From Deltaproteobacteria bacterium (lineage in GTDB: Bacteria; Myxococcota_A; Polyangia; Haliangiales; Haliangiaceae): 55,184 nt of DNA. Under the pieces are notes generated by a model. It was not told the DNA's origin, did no database searches, and saw only the letters and a list, made by a program, of their open reading frames with translations. Positions 42,919-51,574 of the stretch are shown one piece after another (within the stretch, counting starts at the first letter, position 1; every line of letters starts with the position of its first letter). Made by a program: the position numbers and the translations under genes. The stretch is from NCBI GenBank assembly GCA_025353585.1, contig JANXOM010000408.1, positions 1 through 55,184 on the forward strand. Direction: 5' to 3'.

Positions 42919-44064
42919 GTGGTACCGTTGGGCGCGGTGCTTCCTCCGTCGATCACCGGCGACGTCGTCGAGGTCCATGCGCGCTGGACCGCGAGCCACG
43001 ACCGCATCGTCACCGAGGCCACGGTCACGACGCCCGACGGTCCCGTCGTGGTCAGCCAGCTCGGCGGCTCCGTGGACGGCGTCGCGATGCGCAGCATGCC
43101 CGGGCCGCCGCTGATCGAGGCGGGCATGACCGTGCGGCTCGCCGTGCACGAGGGTCGCGACCTCGCCGACCGCGTGCACGTCGCCATCGATGACGTCGAG
43201 ATCCTGGGCGGCACGCGCTTCGTGCGGACCGGGCCCACGAAGTCCGGCAAGTCGATCTACTGGGAGTCGGGCTGCGTCTTCCTCGTCGTGGATCCCGCGG
43301 GCACGAAGGCCGTGCCGGACGCGACGCTCGGCCCGGCGGTCGACGCGTCGATCGCGGTGTGGAACGACGACGCCGCCGCGTGCTCCTACATCCAGGTCAT
43401 GCAGCAGGCGGCGCCGAGCGGCGTGCTCGAGGTCGGCAACGACGGCATGAATCTGCTCAAGTTTCGCGACGCGTCGTGGTGCCGGCCGGCCGTGAACGAC
43501 GACCTGCCCCGCTGCTACCCGGACGCGGCGGCGGGCATCACGACCGCGGTCTTCATCGACGACGCCAAGAGCAAGCGCGACGGCGCGATCCTCGACGCGG
43601 ACATCGAGATCAACGGCGTGGACTTCGCGATCAGCGTCGGCGGGCAGAGCGCGAGCTTGCAAGCGTGCCACGCCGAGCTGCAGAACACGCTGACGCACGA
43701 GGTCGGACACCTGCACGGGCTCGAGCACACGTGCCGCGTCGCCACCGACCCGGAGCGCGTCGACAACAACGGCCGCGCGGTCCCGTTCTGCTCGGATACG
43801 ACGGATCCCGCGATCCTGAACGCGACGATGTACCCGTTCCAGGAGTGCGGCGAGACCTCGAAGGAGGTGCTCTCCGCCGACGACAAGAACGCGATCTGCG
43901 TCATCTATCCAACGGCCGACGATCCGGGAACGTGCGCGGCGCCGGGCTCCGGCAAGAGCGGCGGCGGGTGCTGCGACGCCGGCGGCTCGCCGGGCGCGGC
44001 CCTGGTGCTCGCGGCCGCCACGTCGCTACTCCTGTCGCGCCGGCGCCGCGGAGCCATCTCGTGA
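42919..44064 (+). CDS. Metzincin-type metalloprotease with MYXO-CTERM-like tail
   Basis: 381-residue protein. The catalytic zinc motif [13 protein letters not shown] fits HExxHxxGxxH of matrixin-like metzincins, followed by a Met-turn candidate in NATMYPF. Several Cys pairs suggest an extracellular protein. The C-terminus has a Cys/Gly cluster (GGGCCDAGG), a hydrophobic helix ([14 protein letters not shown]) and RRRR, the pattern of the MYXO-CTERM sorting signal. The N-terminus ([15 protein letters not shown]) is not a signal peptide, and an in-frame stop at 42910 prevents extension. Either secretion is unusual or the 5' end is damaged. The stop overlaps the next gene (GTGA). Confidence 0.82.
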   Translation: MVPLGAVLPPSITGDVVEVHARWTASHDRIVTEATVTTPDGPVVVSQLGGSVDGVAMRSMPGPPLIEAGMTVRLAVHEGRDLADRVHVAIDDVEILGGTRFVRTGPTKSGKSIYWESGCVFLVVDPAGTKAVPDATLGPAVDASIAVWNDDAAACSYIQVMQQAAPSGVLEVGNDGMNLLKFRDASWCRPAVNDDLPRCYPDAAAGITTAVFIDDAKSKRDGAILDADIEINGVDFAISVGGQSASLQACHAELQNTLTHEVGHLHGLEHTCRVATDPERVDNNGRAVPFCSDTTDPAILNATMYPFQECGETSKEVLSADDKNAICVIYPTADDPGTCAAPGSGKSGGGCCDAGGSPGAALVLAAATSLLLSRRRRGAIS

Positions 44065-44654
44065 CCACCACCGCCTGTCCCGCCTGCGGCATCGCGGTCG
44101 TCCCTGGCTACGTCAAGTGCCCGCGCTGCGGCGCGCGGCTGCCCTCGGTCCGGTTCCGGAGGCCGGGGACCACCGCGGATCCGGGCGGCACCGCCGTCGA
44201 GACCGGCCGCGGCTTGCCGGTCATCCCGCTCGCCATCGGCGGCGTCGTGGTGCTCGCGGTCGTCCTCGTCCTCGTCCTCCGCCACCGCGGCGGCTCCGGG
44301 GCGGCCAAAGAGGACGTGCTGGCGCCGCCCCCCGTCGTGGCGACGCAGCCGCGCGCCCAGCCCGGCCCTGTCCTCGACACGCCACCCGCGTTCACGCCGC
44401 TCGCACCGGGCGGCCGCACCGCGAAGACCGCCGCGCAGGTCGCGGGTGATCTCCAGGTCACGCTGAAGCGCCAGCGCCTGTGGTCGACCGTCGAGATCGT
44501 CGGGACCACGCTCGAGATCCACTCGAGCACCTGCGGCGATCCGCAGATGAGCCCCGCCCTCGACGCCGTGATGGCGAGCGCGCGCGCCGCCGGCTTGACC
44601 CGTCTGCGCTGCCTGGAGCAGAGTGGCGCCGTCGCGACAACGCGCGAGCTCTAG
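44061..44654 (+). CDS. Zinc-ribbon membrane protein of unknown function
   Basis: 197 residues from a GTG that overlaps the metzincin stop by four bases. A zinc ribbon is formed by two CPxCG knuckles (CPACGIAVVPGYVKCPRCG, about 5-23). One membrane helix follows (PLAIGGVVVLAVVLVLVL, about 56-74), then a Pro/Ala-rich linker and a small C-terminal domain (about 128-197; KRQRLWSTVEIVGTTLEIHS) with no recognised relatives. The ribbon would be cytosolic and the C-terminal domain exported. Coupling to the metzincin suggests a shared envelope role. Confidence 0.72.
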   Translation: MTTTACPACGIAVVPGYVKCPRCGARLPSVRFRRPGTTADPGGTAVETGRGLPVIPLAIGGVVVLAVVLVLVLRHRGGSGAAKEDVLAPPPVVATQPRAQPGPVLDTPPAFTPLAPGGRTAKTAAQVAGDLQVTLKRQRLWSTVEIVGTTLEIHSSTCGDPQMSPALDAVMASARAAGLTRLRCLEQSGAVATTREL

Positions 44655-44656
44655 CC

Positions 44657-45286
44657 ATGCCGACCCCACCGCGCGCTCTGCACCCTCGCCTGTCCGAGCT
44701 CGACATCGCGATCACCACGCCCCGGCTCGCGCTGCGCGAGTTTCGCGACGAGGACGTCGAGGCGATCTGGCCATGGGTCTCCGACCCCGCGTTCCCGCGG
44801 CAGATGAGCTGGGCCGCGCACGTCGAGCGCGGCGAGACGCTCGACTACATCCGCGGCACCCGCACCGAGCGCGCCGAGGGCACGGGCATCGTCTGGGCGA
44901 TCGAGCACGAGGGGCGCGCGTGCGGCTGCATCGGCCTCGAGAGCATCGTGTGGGGCCGCCGCGCATGGCGCCTCGATCGCGGCGAGCTGGGCTACTGGCT
45001 CGCGCCGCCGCTGTGGGGTCAGGGCCTCATGACCGAGGCCGTGCAGGCCGTGATGCGCTACGGGTTCGAGGTGGTCGGCCTCCACAAGATCCGCGTCGGC
45101 TGCCTCGCCGAGAACGACGGCTCGCGCCGCGTGATCGAGAAGGCGGGGTTCCGGTTCGTCGGTCGGCTCGAGGAAGATGTCTATCGCGATGGCGCGTGGC
45201 ACGCGCACCTGCGCTACGAGCTGATCGTGGCGGACCTCGACGACGTGACGTCCACCCGCCGCTTCCAGCGCCCGATCACCCGCTAG
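44657..45286 (+). CDS. GNAT-family N-acetyltransferase
   Basis: 209-residue acetyltransferase of the RimJ/RimL-like group. TPRLALREFRDEDVEAIWPWVSD begins the fold. The acetyl-CoA-binding motif A is YWLAPPLWGQGLMTEAV, followed by HKIRVGCLAENDGSRRVIEKAGF, a very conserved RimJ/L signature. The start lies 2 nt after the upstream stop, indicating cotranscription. The substrate could be a protein N-terminus or a small molecule. Confidence 0.9.
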   Translation: MPTPPRALHPRLSELDIAITTPRLALREFRDEDVEAIWPWVSDPAFPRQMSWAAHVERGETLDYIRGTRTERAEGTGIVWAIEHEGRACGCIGLESIVWGRRAWRLDRGELGYWLAPPLWGQGLMTEAVQAVMRYGFEVVGLHKIRVGCLAENDGSRRVIEKAGFRFVGRLEEDVYRDGAWHAHLRYELIVADLDDVTSTRRFQRPITR

Positions 45287-45289
45287 GCC

Positions 45290-45652
45290 CTAGGGCGCGT
45301 CGCCGGCCTTGATGCGCTCGATCATCGACCCGAGCCGCCGCCGCGCGGCCGCCTCGCAATCGACGATCCGCACGCCGAACCCGGTCGGGAACGTGGCGCT
45401 CTCGGACGTCCCGGCCGCGACCACGCGCACCACGACGACCTTGCAGGTGACCTGCTCGTCGTAGTCGTACAGATCGAGGGCCAGCGTCGACCCCACTTTG
45501 AACGGGTACGAGCGCGCGACCTTGGTGTACAAGAACAGCCCGTGCTCGGACAGATCGCGCGTACGAAACACCAGCTCCTGGCCGTCCTCGCCGTGCACCT
45601 TCACGAAGGCGTCGACGCGGACGCGCTCGGCGCTGCGCTCTTGATCCGACAT
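45290..45652 (-). CDS. PilZ-domain protein
   Basis: 120-residue single-domain PilZ protein. The c-di-GMP-binding motifs are both present: RSAER (RxxxR, residues 6-10) and DLSEHG ([D/N]xSxxG, residues 33-38). It ends in a helix (ARRRLGSMIERI). The long open frame extending to 46327 is a shadow. ATG 45652 has a TACACT box 6 nt upstream. It diverges from the zinc-ribbon/GYF/TPR gene, which may link second-messenger signalling to that envelope protein. Confidence 0.88.
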   Translation of the reverse strand: MSDQERSAERVRVDAFVKVHGEDGQELVFRTRDLSEHGLFLYTKVARSYPFKVGSTLALDLYDYDEQVTCKVVVVRVVAAGTSESATFPTGFGVRIVDCEAAARRRLGSMIERIKAGDAP

Positions 45653-45658
45653 CGGACC

Positions 45659-45664
45659 AGTGTA
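45659..45664 (-). promoter_or_regulatory. -10 box for the PilZ gene
   Basis: TACACT on the minus strand, 6 nt before the ATG at 45652. The same hexamer serves the HIT gene. Confidence 0.5.
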
Positions 45665-45727
45665 GTGCAGCCGACGACGCGGCGTGGTAGCTTCGCGACC
45701 GAACGAGCCGAGATCGCGAGCCGCTAG

Positions 45728-48559
45728 ATGGACGTCCGCTGCGAGAAGTGCCAGACCGAGTACGAGCTCGATGAAGCTCGTCTGAAGCCCTCCGGCGTCA
45801 CGGTCAAGTGCACGAACTGCGGACACATGTTCAAGATCCGCAAGCGGTCGACGACCAACGCGGGCGTCGCGCCGGCGGACCGGAGCCGTACCGGCACGAG
45901 CCGACCGCCGACCGTGAGCGGCGCGCTGCGGAGCGCGGAGTCGGTGTTCGGCGAGGAGACGGCCGTCGCCGTCCCGAAGGTCGACGAGGCCCCCGGCGCC
46001 GGCGACAAGGATAAGGACAAAGACAAAGACCGGCAGTGGCTCATCCGCCTCGAGAACGGCGAGCAGAAGAGCTGCCGCGAGCTGGCGAGCCTGCAGCAGT
46101 GGATCGCGGCCGGCATCGTCACGCGCGAGTCTTTGATCTCGCGCACGGGCAAGACGTGGAAGCGCCTCGGCGACATCGGCGAGCTCGCGCAGTACTTCAC
46201 CGTCGCCGACGAGACGCGCGCGCACCGCAACACGAAGCAGACGGGCAAGACGGTCGCGAACAAGCCAGCGCCGGTCGATCCGCGCTCGACGATGCTCGGG
46301 TTCAGCGGCGGCCGGGTGGCCCAGCAAGCGACCAGCGCCGGCGGCACGATCCTACCGGACGACGACGTCGACGACGACACCGACGAGCAGATCGAGGCGC
46401 GCAACACGGGCGAGTTCGCCGGTCGCGCGCAGCAGACGCCGCGGCCATCGTCGATGCCGCCGCCGCCCGGTGCGCGCACGCCGGCCAGTGGCTCGGCGGT
46501 CGCGCCGCCCCCGCCGCCAGGCAAGACGAACGCGCCCCCGCTCCGCACACCGCCGCTCGGCTCGCCGACGACGAAGGCCCCGCCGATCCCACCGCGGTCC
46601 CCGCAGTCGAACGCGTCGGCCACGCTCGCGTCGCTGTCGCCGCCGGCGCCCGGTCCGCACGGCGGTCCGCCGACCCCGCCACCCGGGAAGTCCGCGCTGG
46701 GGACGTCGCCGACCGAGGTGCACCTGACGCCGCCGCCGGCGCCCCTGCCGGCGCCGCCCGTCGCTCGCCGCCCGCTGACCACGCCTCCGCCGCCGCCGCC
46801 GAAACGCACCGAGCACACGCCGCCGCCGATCAACCCGTCCATGCTCGGCGGGCCGAGCGCCGGCACCGCGCCGCCCCCGGCGGGCAACCGCGCCACCGCG
46901 ATGTGGGCGACCGATGGCATCAAGCCGAAATCCGGAGGCGACGCGAGCATGGGCCCGAGCGGTCCGCGCGGCGGCAAGCTGTCCGCGATCCCCGACGAGC
47001 CCGCGTTCGCCGGCTCGTTCTCGGGCCGCATCCGCACCGAGCCGACGGACTCGTCGGTGTTCTCGACCGGCAAGATCAAGACGCTGGACGATGATGACGA
47101 CGCCCTGCCTGTCCGCCGCGGCTCGCGCGCCGGCACGTGGATCGCGCTGATCGCGATCGTCGTCATCGGCGCCTCGGCCGCGACCATCTACGCGATGATG
47201 AAGCGCGGCGACCGCGAGACCGCGGGCGTCAGGCTGCCGCCGGATGCGGCCGTGGTCGCGCTCGCGATCGATGCCGCGATCGGGGTCACGCCCATCGCGG
47301 CGGATGCCGGTGCGGCCGCCCCCGCCGCGCCGTTCGCCGCCCAGCGCGCCGAGCTCCTCGCCGACGTCGAGACCCGGCTGCTCCCCTCGCTCCTCGCGAT
47401 CCAGCCGCAAGTGGATCCGCCGTCGCTCGCGATGCGCGCGCACCTGGGCGCCGCCGTCGCGCAGGATCTCCGCGACCGCGCCGGGCTCGATGGCGACAAG
47501 GCAGATGCCGACAAGCTGCGCGCCAACGCGGACAAGGTGATCGTGGATGCCGCGTCGCTCGCCCCGCGCGCGCTCAAGGCCGCGCCGGACGATCCGACCG
47601 CGAACCTCGCGATGGCGGAGGTGCTCCGCCTCCAGAAGAAGCCGGTGCGCGACATCAAGCGCTACCTCGACGCGGCGCGCGGCAAGCTCGACGCGAAGAG
47701 CGACCCGCAGCTCGCCCGCGAGATCGCGCTCGCCGAGGCGCTGGTCCTCGCGCGGGACGGCAAGCTCGAGGACGCTCGCTCGGCGTTCGCGTCGATCGAC
47801 CAGGGCGATGGCAAGCTCGAGGCGTCCGGCGATGTCCGCGCGCGCTTCCACGTCGCGCTCGCGCTCCTCGCGCTCGACAAACCGGCGGACGCGAAGCCGC
47901 TCGTGGAGCAGGTCCTCGCCGCGCAGCCCGAGCACGCGGGAGCGCGTGCGCTCGCCGGCAAGCTCTCGACGACCGTGGCCTCGTCGGATCCGCTGCCACC
48001 CGAGGAGCACCGCGATGCGGGCGTGGCCGTCGGCCCCGGCTCGGCCGTCGCGGTCATCGGCAAGGACGCCGGCGCCGCCGCGGGCAGCAACGATCTCGGC
48101 CCGGGCCCCGCCGTGCCAACGGGCGACTACAACAAGCTGGTGCAGCAGGGCAACAAGCTCGCCGAGAGCAACTGCACCGAGGCAACGAAGGTCTTCCAGC
48201 GCGCGCTCGACCAGAACCCGGCCGGCGCGGACGCGCTGACGGGCATCGGCTACTGTCAGCTCGACGCGAAGCAGTTCTCGAGCGCGTACTCGAAGTTCAG
48301 CGCGGCCCTCGCCGTCGATCCACGCAACGAGGGTGCGCTCTCGGGGATCGCGGAGATGTACCAGCAGCAGGGTCGGAAGGACAAAGCGATCGAGGCGTGG
48401 AAGGCGTACCAGGCCATCTACCCGGGCTCGCCAAAGGCGCAGAAGCAGATCGACCGGCTGAGCGGCGCGGTCCCGCCGCCTACGCCTCCCGAGACGCCGC
48501 CGGCCACGCCGACGCCGACTCCCGCACCGGCGCCCGAAGCCGGCAGCGACGGCACCTAG
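45728..48559 (+). CDS. Zinc-ribbon / GYF-like / TM / TPR protein, GltJ-like architecture
   Basis: 943 residues. The N-terminal MJ0042-type zinc ribbon uses Cys5, Cys8, Cys28 and Cys31. A GYF-like domain follows (about 102-165; DRQWLIRLENGEQKSCREL, LISRTGKTWKRLGDI). A Pro-rich linker of about 300 residues ends in one membrane helix (about 469-490, WIALIAIVVIGASAATIYAM). The remaining exported part contains helical repeats and a clear TPR block (about 800-910). In Myxococcus, GltJ combines a cytosolic zinc ribbon and GYF domain with an envelope-spanning part to recruit the gliding machinery. The resemblance here is of architecture; other myxobacterial proteins share parts of it. Confidence 0.8.
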   Translation: MDVRCEKCQTEYELDEARLKPSGVTVKCTNCGHMFKIRKRSTTNAGVAPADRSRTGTSRPPTVSGALRSAESVFGEETAVAVPKVDEAPGAGDKDKDKDKDRQWLIRLENGEQKSCRELASLQQWIAAGIVTRESLISRTGKTWKRLGDIGELAQYFTVADETRAHRNTKQTGKTVANKPAPVDPRSTMLGFSGGRVAQQATSAGGTILPDDDVDDDTDEQIEARNTGEFAGRAQQTPRPSSMPPPPGARTPASGSAVAPPPPPGKTNAPPLRTPPLGSPTTKAPPIPPRSPQSNASATLASLSPPAPGPHGGPPTPPPGKSALGTSPTEVHLTPPPAPLPAPPVARRPLTTPPPPPPKRTEHTPPPINPSMLGGPSAGTAPPPAGNRATAMWATDGIKPKSGGDASMGPSGPRGGKLSAIPDEPAFAGSFSGRIRTEPTDSSVFSTGKIKTLDDDDDALPVRRGSRAGTWIALIAIVVIGASAATIYAMMKRGDRETAGVRLPPDAAVVALAIDAAIGVTPIAADAGAAAPAAPFAAQRAELLADVETRLLPSLLAIQPQVDPPSLAMRAHLGAAVAQDLRDRAGLDGDKADADKLRANADKVIVDAASLAPRALKAAPDDPTANLAMAEVLRLQKKPVRDIKRYLDAARGKLDAKSDPQLAREIALAEALVLARDGKLEDARSAFASIDQGDGKLEASGDVRARFHVALALLALDKPADAKPLVEQVLAAQPEHAGARALAGKLSTTVASSDPLPPEEHRDAGVAVGPGSAVAVIGKDAGAAAGSNDLGPGPAVPTGDYNKLVQQGNKLAESNCTEATKVFQRALDQNPAGADALTGIGYCQLDAKQFSSAYSKFSAALAVDPRNEGALSGIAEMYQQQGRKDKAIEAWKAYQAIYPGSPKAQKQIDRLSGAVPPPTPPETPPATPTPTPAPAPEAGSDGT

Positions 48560-48574
48560 CCGCCGATCCGGTGC

Positions 48575-48580
48575 TAGCGT
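48575..48580 (+). promoter_or_regulatory. -10 box for sppA
   Basis: TAGCGT, 6 nt before the ATG at 48587. Confidence 0.5.
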
Positions 48581-48586
48581 GCGGAC

Positions 48587-50527
48587 ATGCGTGTCCGCCT
48601 GATGCTCGTCGCCGCGCTCGCGGCCTGCCAGTCCTCGCCGTCGCCGATCGAACACCTCGCGGGCACCAGCGCGCAGGGGCCGGCCTCGGCGGATCCGTGG
48701 TCGAAGGCGCCGACCGGCGACGCGACGGTCACGGACGAGCGCGACAAGACGAGCGGCCCCCTCGGGGGGTTCGACTTGCAGGGCATGCTCGGCAAGGTCA
48801 AGGACGCGATCGACAAGCCAGGTCCGTACGAGACGCCGGAGCATTCGCCGGACTACGACGCGACGAAGAAACACGTCGGCGTGATGAAGCTCGGCGGCGC
48901 CATCGTGGAGCGCGAGGCGTTCTCGCTCACCGGCGGGCACGGCACCGAGCTGCGGGCGGTGATCGACCGCTTCCGCGAGCTCGCGAAGGACGACCTGCTC
49001 ACCGGCCTCGTGGTCCGCGTCGACGGCCTGCAGATCAGCCTGCCGGATGCGATCGAGCTGCGCGCCGCGCTCCACGACTTCCGCGCGACGAAGAAGACGC
49101 TGACCTGCCACGCCGAGGGCGCCGACAACGCGACCTACATGGTGCTCGCGGGCTGCGAGACGATCGCGCTCGCTCCCCTCGGCGAGGTCGTGATCCCCGG
49201 CCCCGCCGCGATGCCGATCCACGTCAAGGGGCTCCTCGACAAGCTCGGTGTCCAGGCGGGCTTCCTGCACGTGGGCGACTACAAGGGCGCGGCCGAGCCG
49301 CTCACGCGCGACGCCCCGAGCAAGTTCATGGAAGAGGCGCTCGGCGCGATCCTCGACCGCCGCTACAAGTCGATGGTCGCAATCATCGCCACCGAGCGCA
49401 AGCTCGATCCGGCGGCAGTACCGGCCCTGATCGACACGGCGATGTTCCCGGCCGAGGCCGCGAAGGCCGCGAAGCTCGTCGACGACGTGGCGCCGTACGA
49501 GGCCGTGCGCGACAGCCGCGGGCCGTGGGTGAAGATCGATCTGTCGCCGGACAAGAAGGACCAGCTCGCCGAGATGATGAAGATCGCGCGCTTCTTCGGC
49601 GCGATGCCCGCGGCCAAGCCCGTCGGCGATCACGTCGCGGTTGTCTACGCCGTCGGGAATATCGTCGACGGCGGCGGCGAAGGCGTGCTCGGCGCGCGCC
49701 AGGAGATCGCGGCGCACACGCTCGTGCCGGCGCTGCACGCGATGGCGATCGACGATTCGATCAAGGCGGTCGTCCTCCGCGTGGACTCGGGGGGCGGCAG
49801 CGCCCAGGCCTCCGAGCTGATCTGGGCGGCCGTCGCGCAGCTCAAGGCGAAGAAGCCGGTCATCGTCTCGATGAGCGATGTCGCGGCCAGCGGCGGCTAC
49901 TACATCTCGAGCGGCGCGACGAGGATCTACGCGCTCGACGATACGCTGACCGGATCGATCGGCGTGGTCGGTGGCAAGATCGCTCCTGGCGGCGCGCTCG
50001 AGAAGATCGGCGTGACGACGTTCCCGATGGGCCGCGGCAAGCGCGCGACGATGTGGGCCAAGCTCACGCCGTGGACCGACGACGAGAAGAAGGCGATCCA
50101 GGACACGATGCAGGCGGTGTACGAGGTGTTCGTCGGGCGCGTGGCGACCGGGCGTAACCTGACCCCGGCGGCGGTGCAGGCGGTCGCGCAGGGCCGCGTG
50201 TGGACGGGCGAGAAGGCGAAGGAGATCGGGCTCGTCGACGAGATCGGCGGGCTCGACGCCGCGCTCGCGGAGGCGCGTGACCTCGGCAAGGTGTCGGCCG
50301 ATGCCGACCTCGAGATCTATCCGCCGGGCCCGACCTTGCGCGACGTGCTCGTCCGCTTCGGGCAGGTGCAAACGCCGCTCGGGCTCGGCTCGCACGCGGC
50401 GCTCGCGGAGGCGGCCCGCGGCCTCGCGCCGGAGGTCGTGGACGCGACGGAGCAGCTGGTCGAGCGGGTGATGTCGTTCAGGAGCGCGGGGATCCAGGCG
50501 GTCACGATCGTGCCGGTGCTGCGATGA
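48587..50527 (+). CDS. sppA: Signal peptide peptidase SppA (long form), lipoprotein-anchored
   Basis: 646-residue S49 peptidase that degrades cleaved signal peptides. It has the tandem-domain long form. The general-base Lys lies in the first domain (GDYKGAAEPLTRD, about 231) and the nucleophilic Ser in the second (VAASGGYYISSGA, about 434), as in E. coli SppA. In place of the usual membrane helix, the N-terminus is a lipoprotein signal (LMLVAALAAC, Cys14). The mature protein would thus be tethered through lipid. The stop overlaps the esterase start (ATGA). Confidence 0.92.
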   Translation: MRVRLMLVAALAACQSSPSPIEHLAGTSAQGPASADPWSKAPTGDATVTDERDKTSGPLGGFDLQGMLGKVKDAIDKPGPYETPEHSPDYDATKKHVGVMKLGGAIVEREAFSLTGGHGTELRAVIDRFRELAKDDLLTGLVVRVDGLQISLPDAIELRAALHDFRATKKTLTCHAEGADNATYMVLAGCETIALAPLGEVVIPGPAAMPIHVKGLLDKLGVQAGFLHVGDYKGAAEPLTRDAPSKFMEEALGAILDRRYKSMVAIIATERKLDPAAVPALIDTAMFPAEAAKAAKLVDDVAPYEAVRDSRGPWVKIDLSPDKKDQLAEMMKIARFFGAMPAAKPVGDHVAVVYAVGNIVDGGGEGVLGARQEIAAHTLVPALHAMAIDDSIKAVVLRVDSGGGSAQASELIWAAVAQLKAKKPVIVSMSDVAASGGYYISSGATRIYALDDTLTGSIGVVGGKIAPGGALEKIGVTTFPMGRGKRATMWAKLTPWTDDEKKAIQDTMQAVYEVFVGRVATGRNLTPAAVQAVAQGRVWTGEKAKEIGLVDEIGGLDAALAEARDLGKVSADADLEIYPPGPTLRDVLVRFGQVQTPLGLGSHAALAEAARGLAPEVVDATEQLVERVMSFRSAGIQAVTIVPVLR

Positions 50528-51564
50528 GGACGTCGATCTTCACGGCCGCGCTGCTCGTCGCGTGTGCGGTCGGCGCGTGCTCGAGCTCCGCCCCCTCACC
50601 GACGCCGGCCGCGCCCGCCGCCCCCGGTGCGGCCGCTCCCATCCCGACGACGGCCGGGACCGTCGAGACCAAGACGTTCCACAGCGACGCGCTCGGCGTC
50701 GACAAGAAGGTCGTCGTCTACCTGCCGGCCGGCTACGCGGCCGCACCCGCAAAGCACTACCCCGTCTACTACTACCTGCACGGCCTCGGCGGCGACGAGA
50801 CGAACTGGCTCGCAGGCGGCAAGCTCGACGCTCGGGCCGACCAGCTCGGGCTACAGGCGATCGTCGTCATGCCCGACGGGGACGACAGCTTCTACACGGA
50901 CTCGCCGACGCCGATCGACTACGACGAGTGCATGAAGTCGGGCGCCGGCCTGTTCTTCCCGCAGCGCGAGCACAAGGCCACGTGCGTCCGCGCGCCGCGC
51001 TACGAGACGTACATCACGAAGGATCTCGTCGGCTGGGTCGACGCGACCTACCGCACGCTCGCCACCCGCGAGGGCCGCGGCATCGCCGGGCTCTCGATGG
51101 GCGGCTACGGCGCGCTCATGCTCGGGCTGCGGCACAAGGACGAGTTCGCGGCGGCGGCGAGCCACAGCGGCGTCGTCGCGCTGCTCTACGCGGGCCCGCA
51201 CCCGTACGTCGCCGGGCAGGTCAAGCTCGTCGACGATCCCAAGGGCTACGGCCGCGCCGCCGGCAACATCGGCGAGTGGATCGCCTCGCGCTTCGGCGCG
51301 AACATCGAGGACTTCCGCGCCCGTGACCCGGCGGCGCTCGTCGGGAAGCTCGAGCCCGGTCAGCTCGCGCTCTACCTCGACTGCGGCACCGAGGACGACT
51401 TCAAGCTGAACGACAGCGCGTCGTACGTGCACGACCTCCTGACCGCGCGGCACATCGAGCACGCGTTCTTCCTCGGCCCGGGCGCGCACAACTTCGGCTT
51501 CTGGGGCCCGCGCCTCCCGATGAGCCTCGCGTTCATGCGCGAGCACGTCGCGGCCGCGCAGTAG
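50524..51564 (+). CDS. Alpha/beta-hydrolase esterase lipoprotein (esterase D/antigen 85-like)
   Basis: 346-residue lipoprotein with signal ending AVGAC (Cys19) and a Pro/Ala-rich spacer (about 22-45). The hydrolase shows VVVYLPAGY and YLHGLGG (oxyanion region), the nucleophile elbow GLSMGGYGA (about 190), an acid in LDCGTEDDF and the His in GAHNFGFW. This is the order of the putative esterase family that includes S-formylglutathione hydrolase, feruloyl esterases and antigen 85. It is coupled to sppA by a 4-bp overlap. Natural substrate unknown; a cell-envelope ester is plausible. Confidence 0.87.
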   Translation: MRTSIFTAALLVACAVGACSSSAPSPTPAAPAAPGAAAPIPTTAGTVETKTFHSDALGVDKKVVVYLPAGYAAAPAKHYPVYYYLHGLGGDETNWLAGGKLDARADQLGLQAIVVMPDGDDSFYTDSPTPIDYDECMKSGAGLFFPQREHKATCVRAPRYETYITKDLVGWVDATYRTLATREGRGIAGLSMGGYGALMLGLRHKDEFAAAASHSGVVALLYAGPHPYVAGQVKLVDDPKGYGRAAGNIGEWIASRFGANIEDFRARDPAALVGKLEPGQLALYLDCGTEDDFKLNDSASYVHDLLTARHIEHAFFLGPGAHNFGFWGPRLPMSLAFMREHVAAAQ

Positions 51565-51574
51565 CGGCCCGCGT

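Noticed and set aside
45290..46327. A 345-residue PilZ protein with an N-terminal extension
   Set aside because: The extra part is antisense to the zinc-ribbon/GYF gene and has shadow composition; a -10 box sits just before ATG 45652.
46352..50395. A 1347-residue open frame on the minus strand
   Set aside because: It lies antisense to two clear genes (zinc-ribbon/GYF/TPR protein and sppA), is Arg/His-rich and has no domain. It is a shadow caused by GC-rich codon use.
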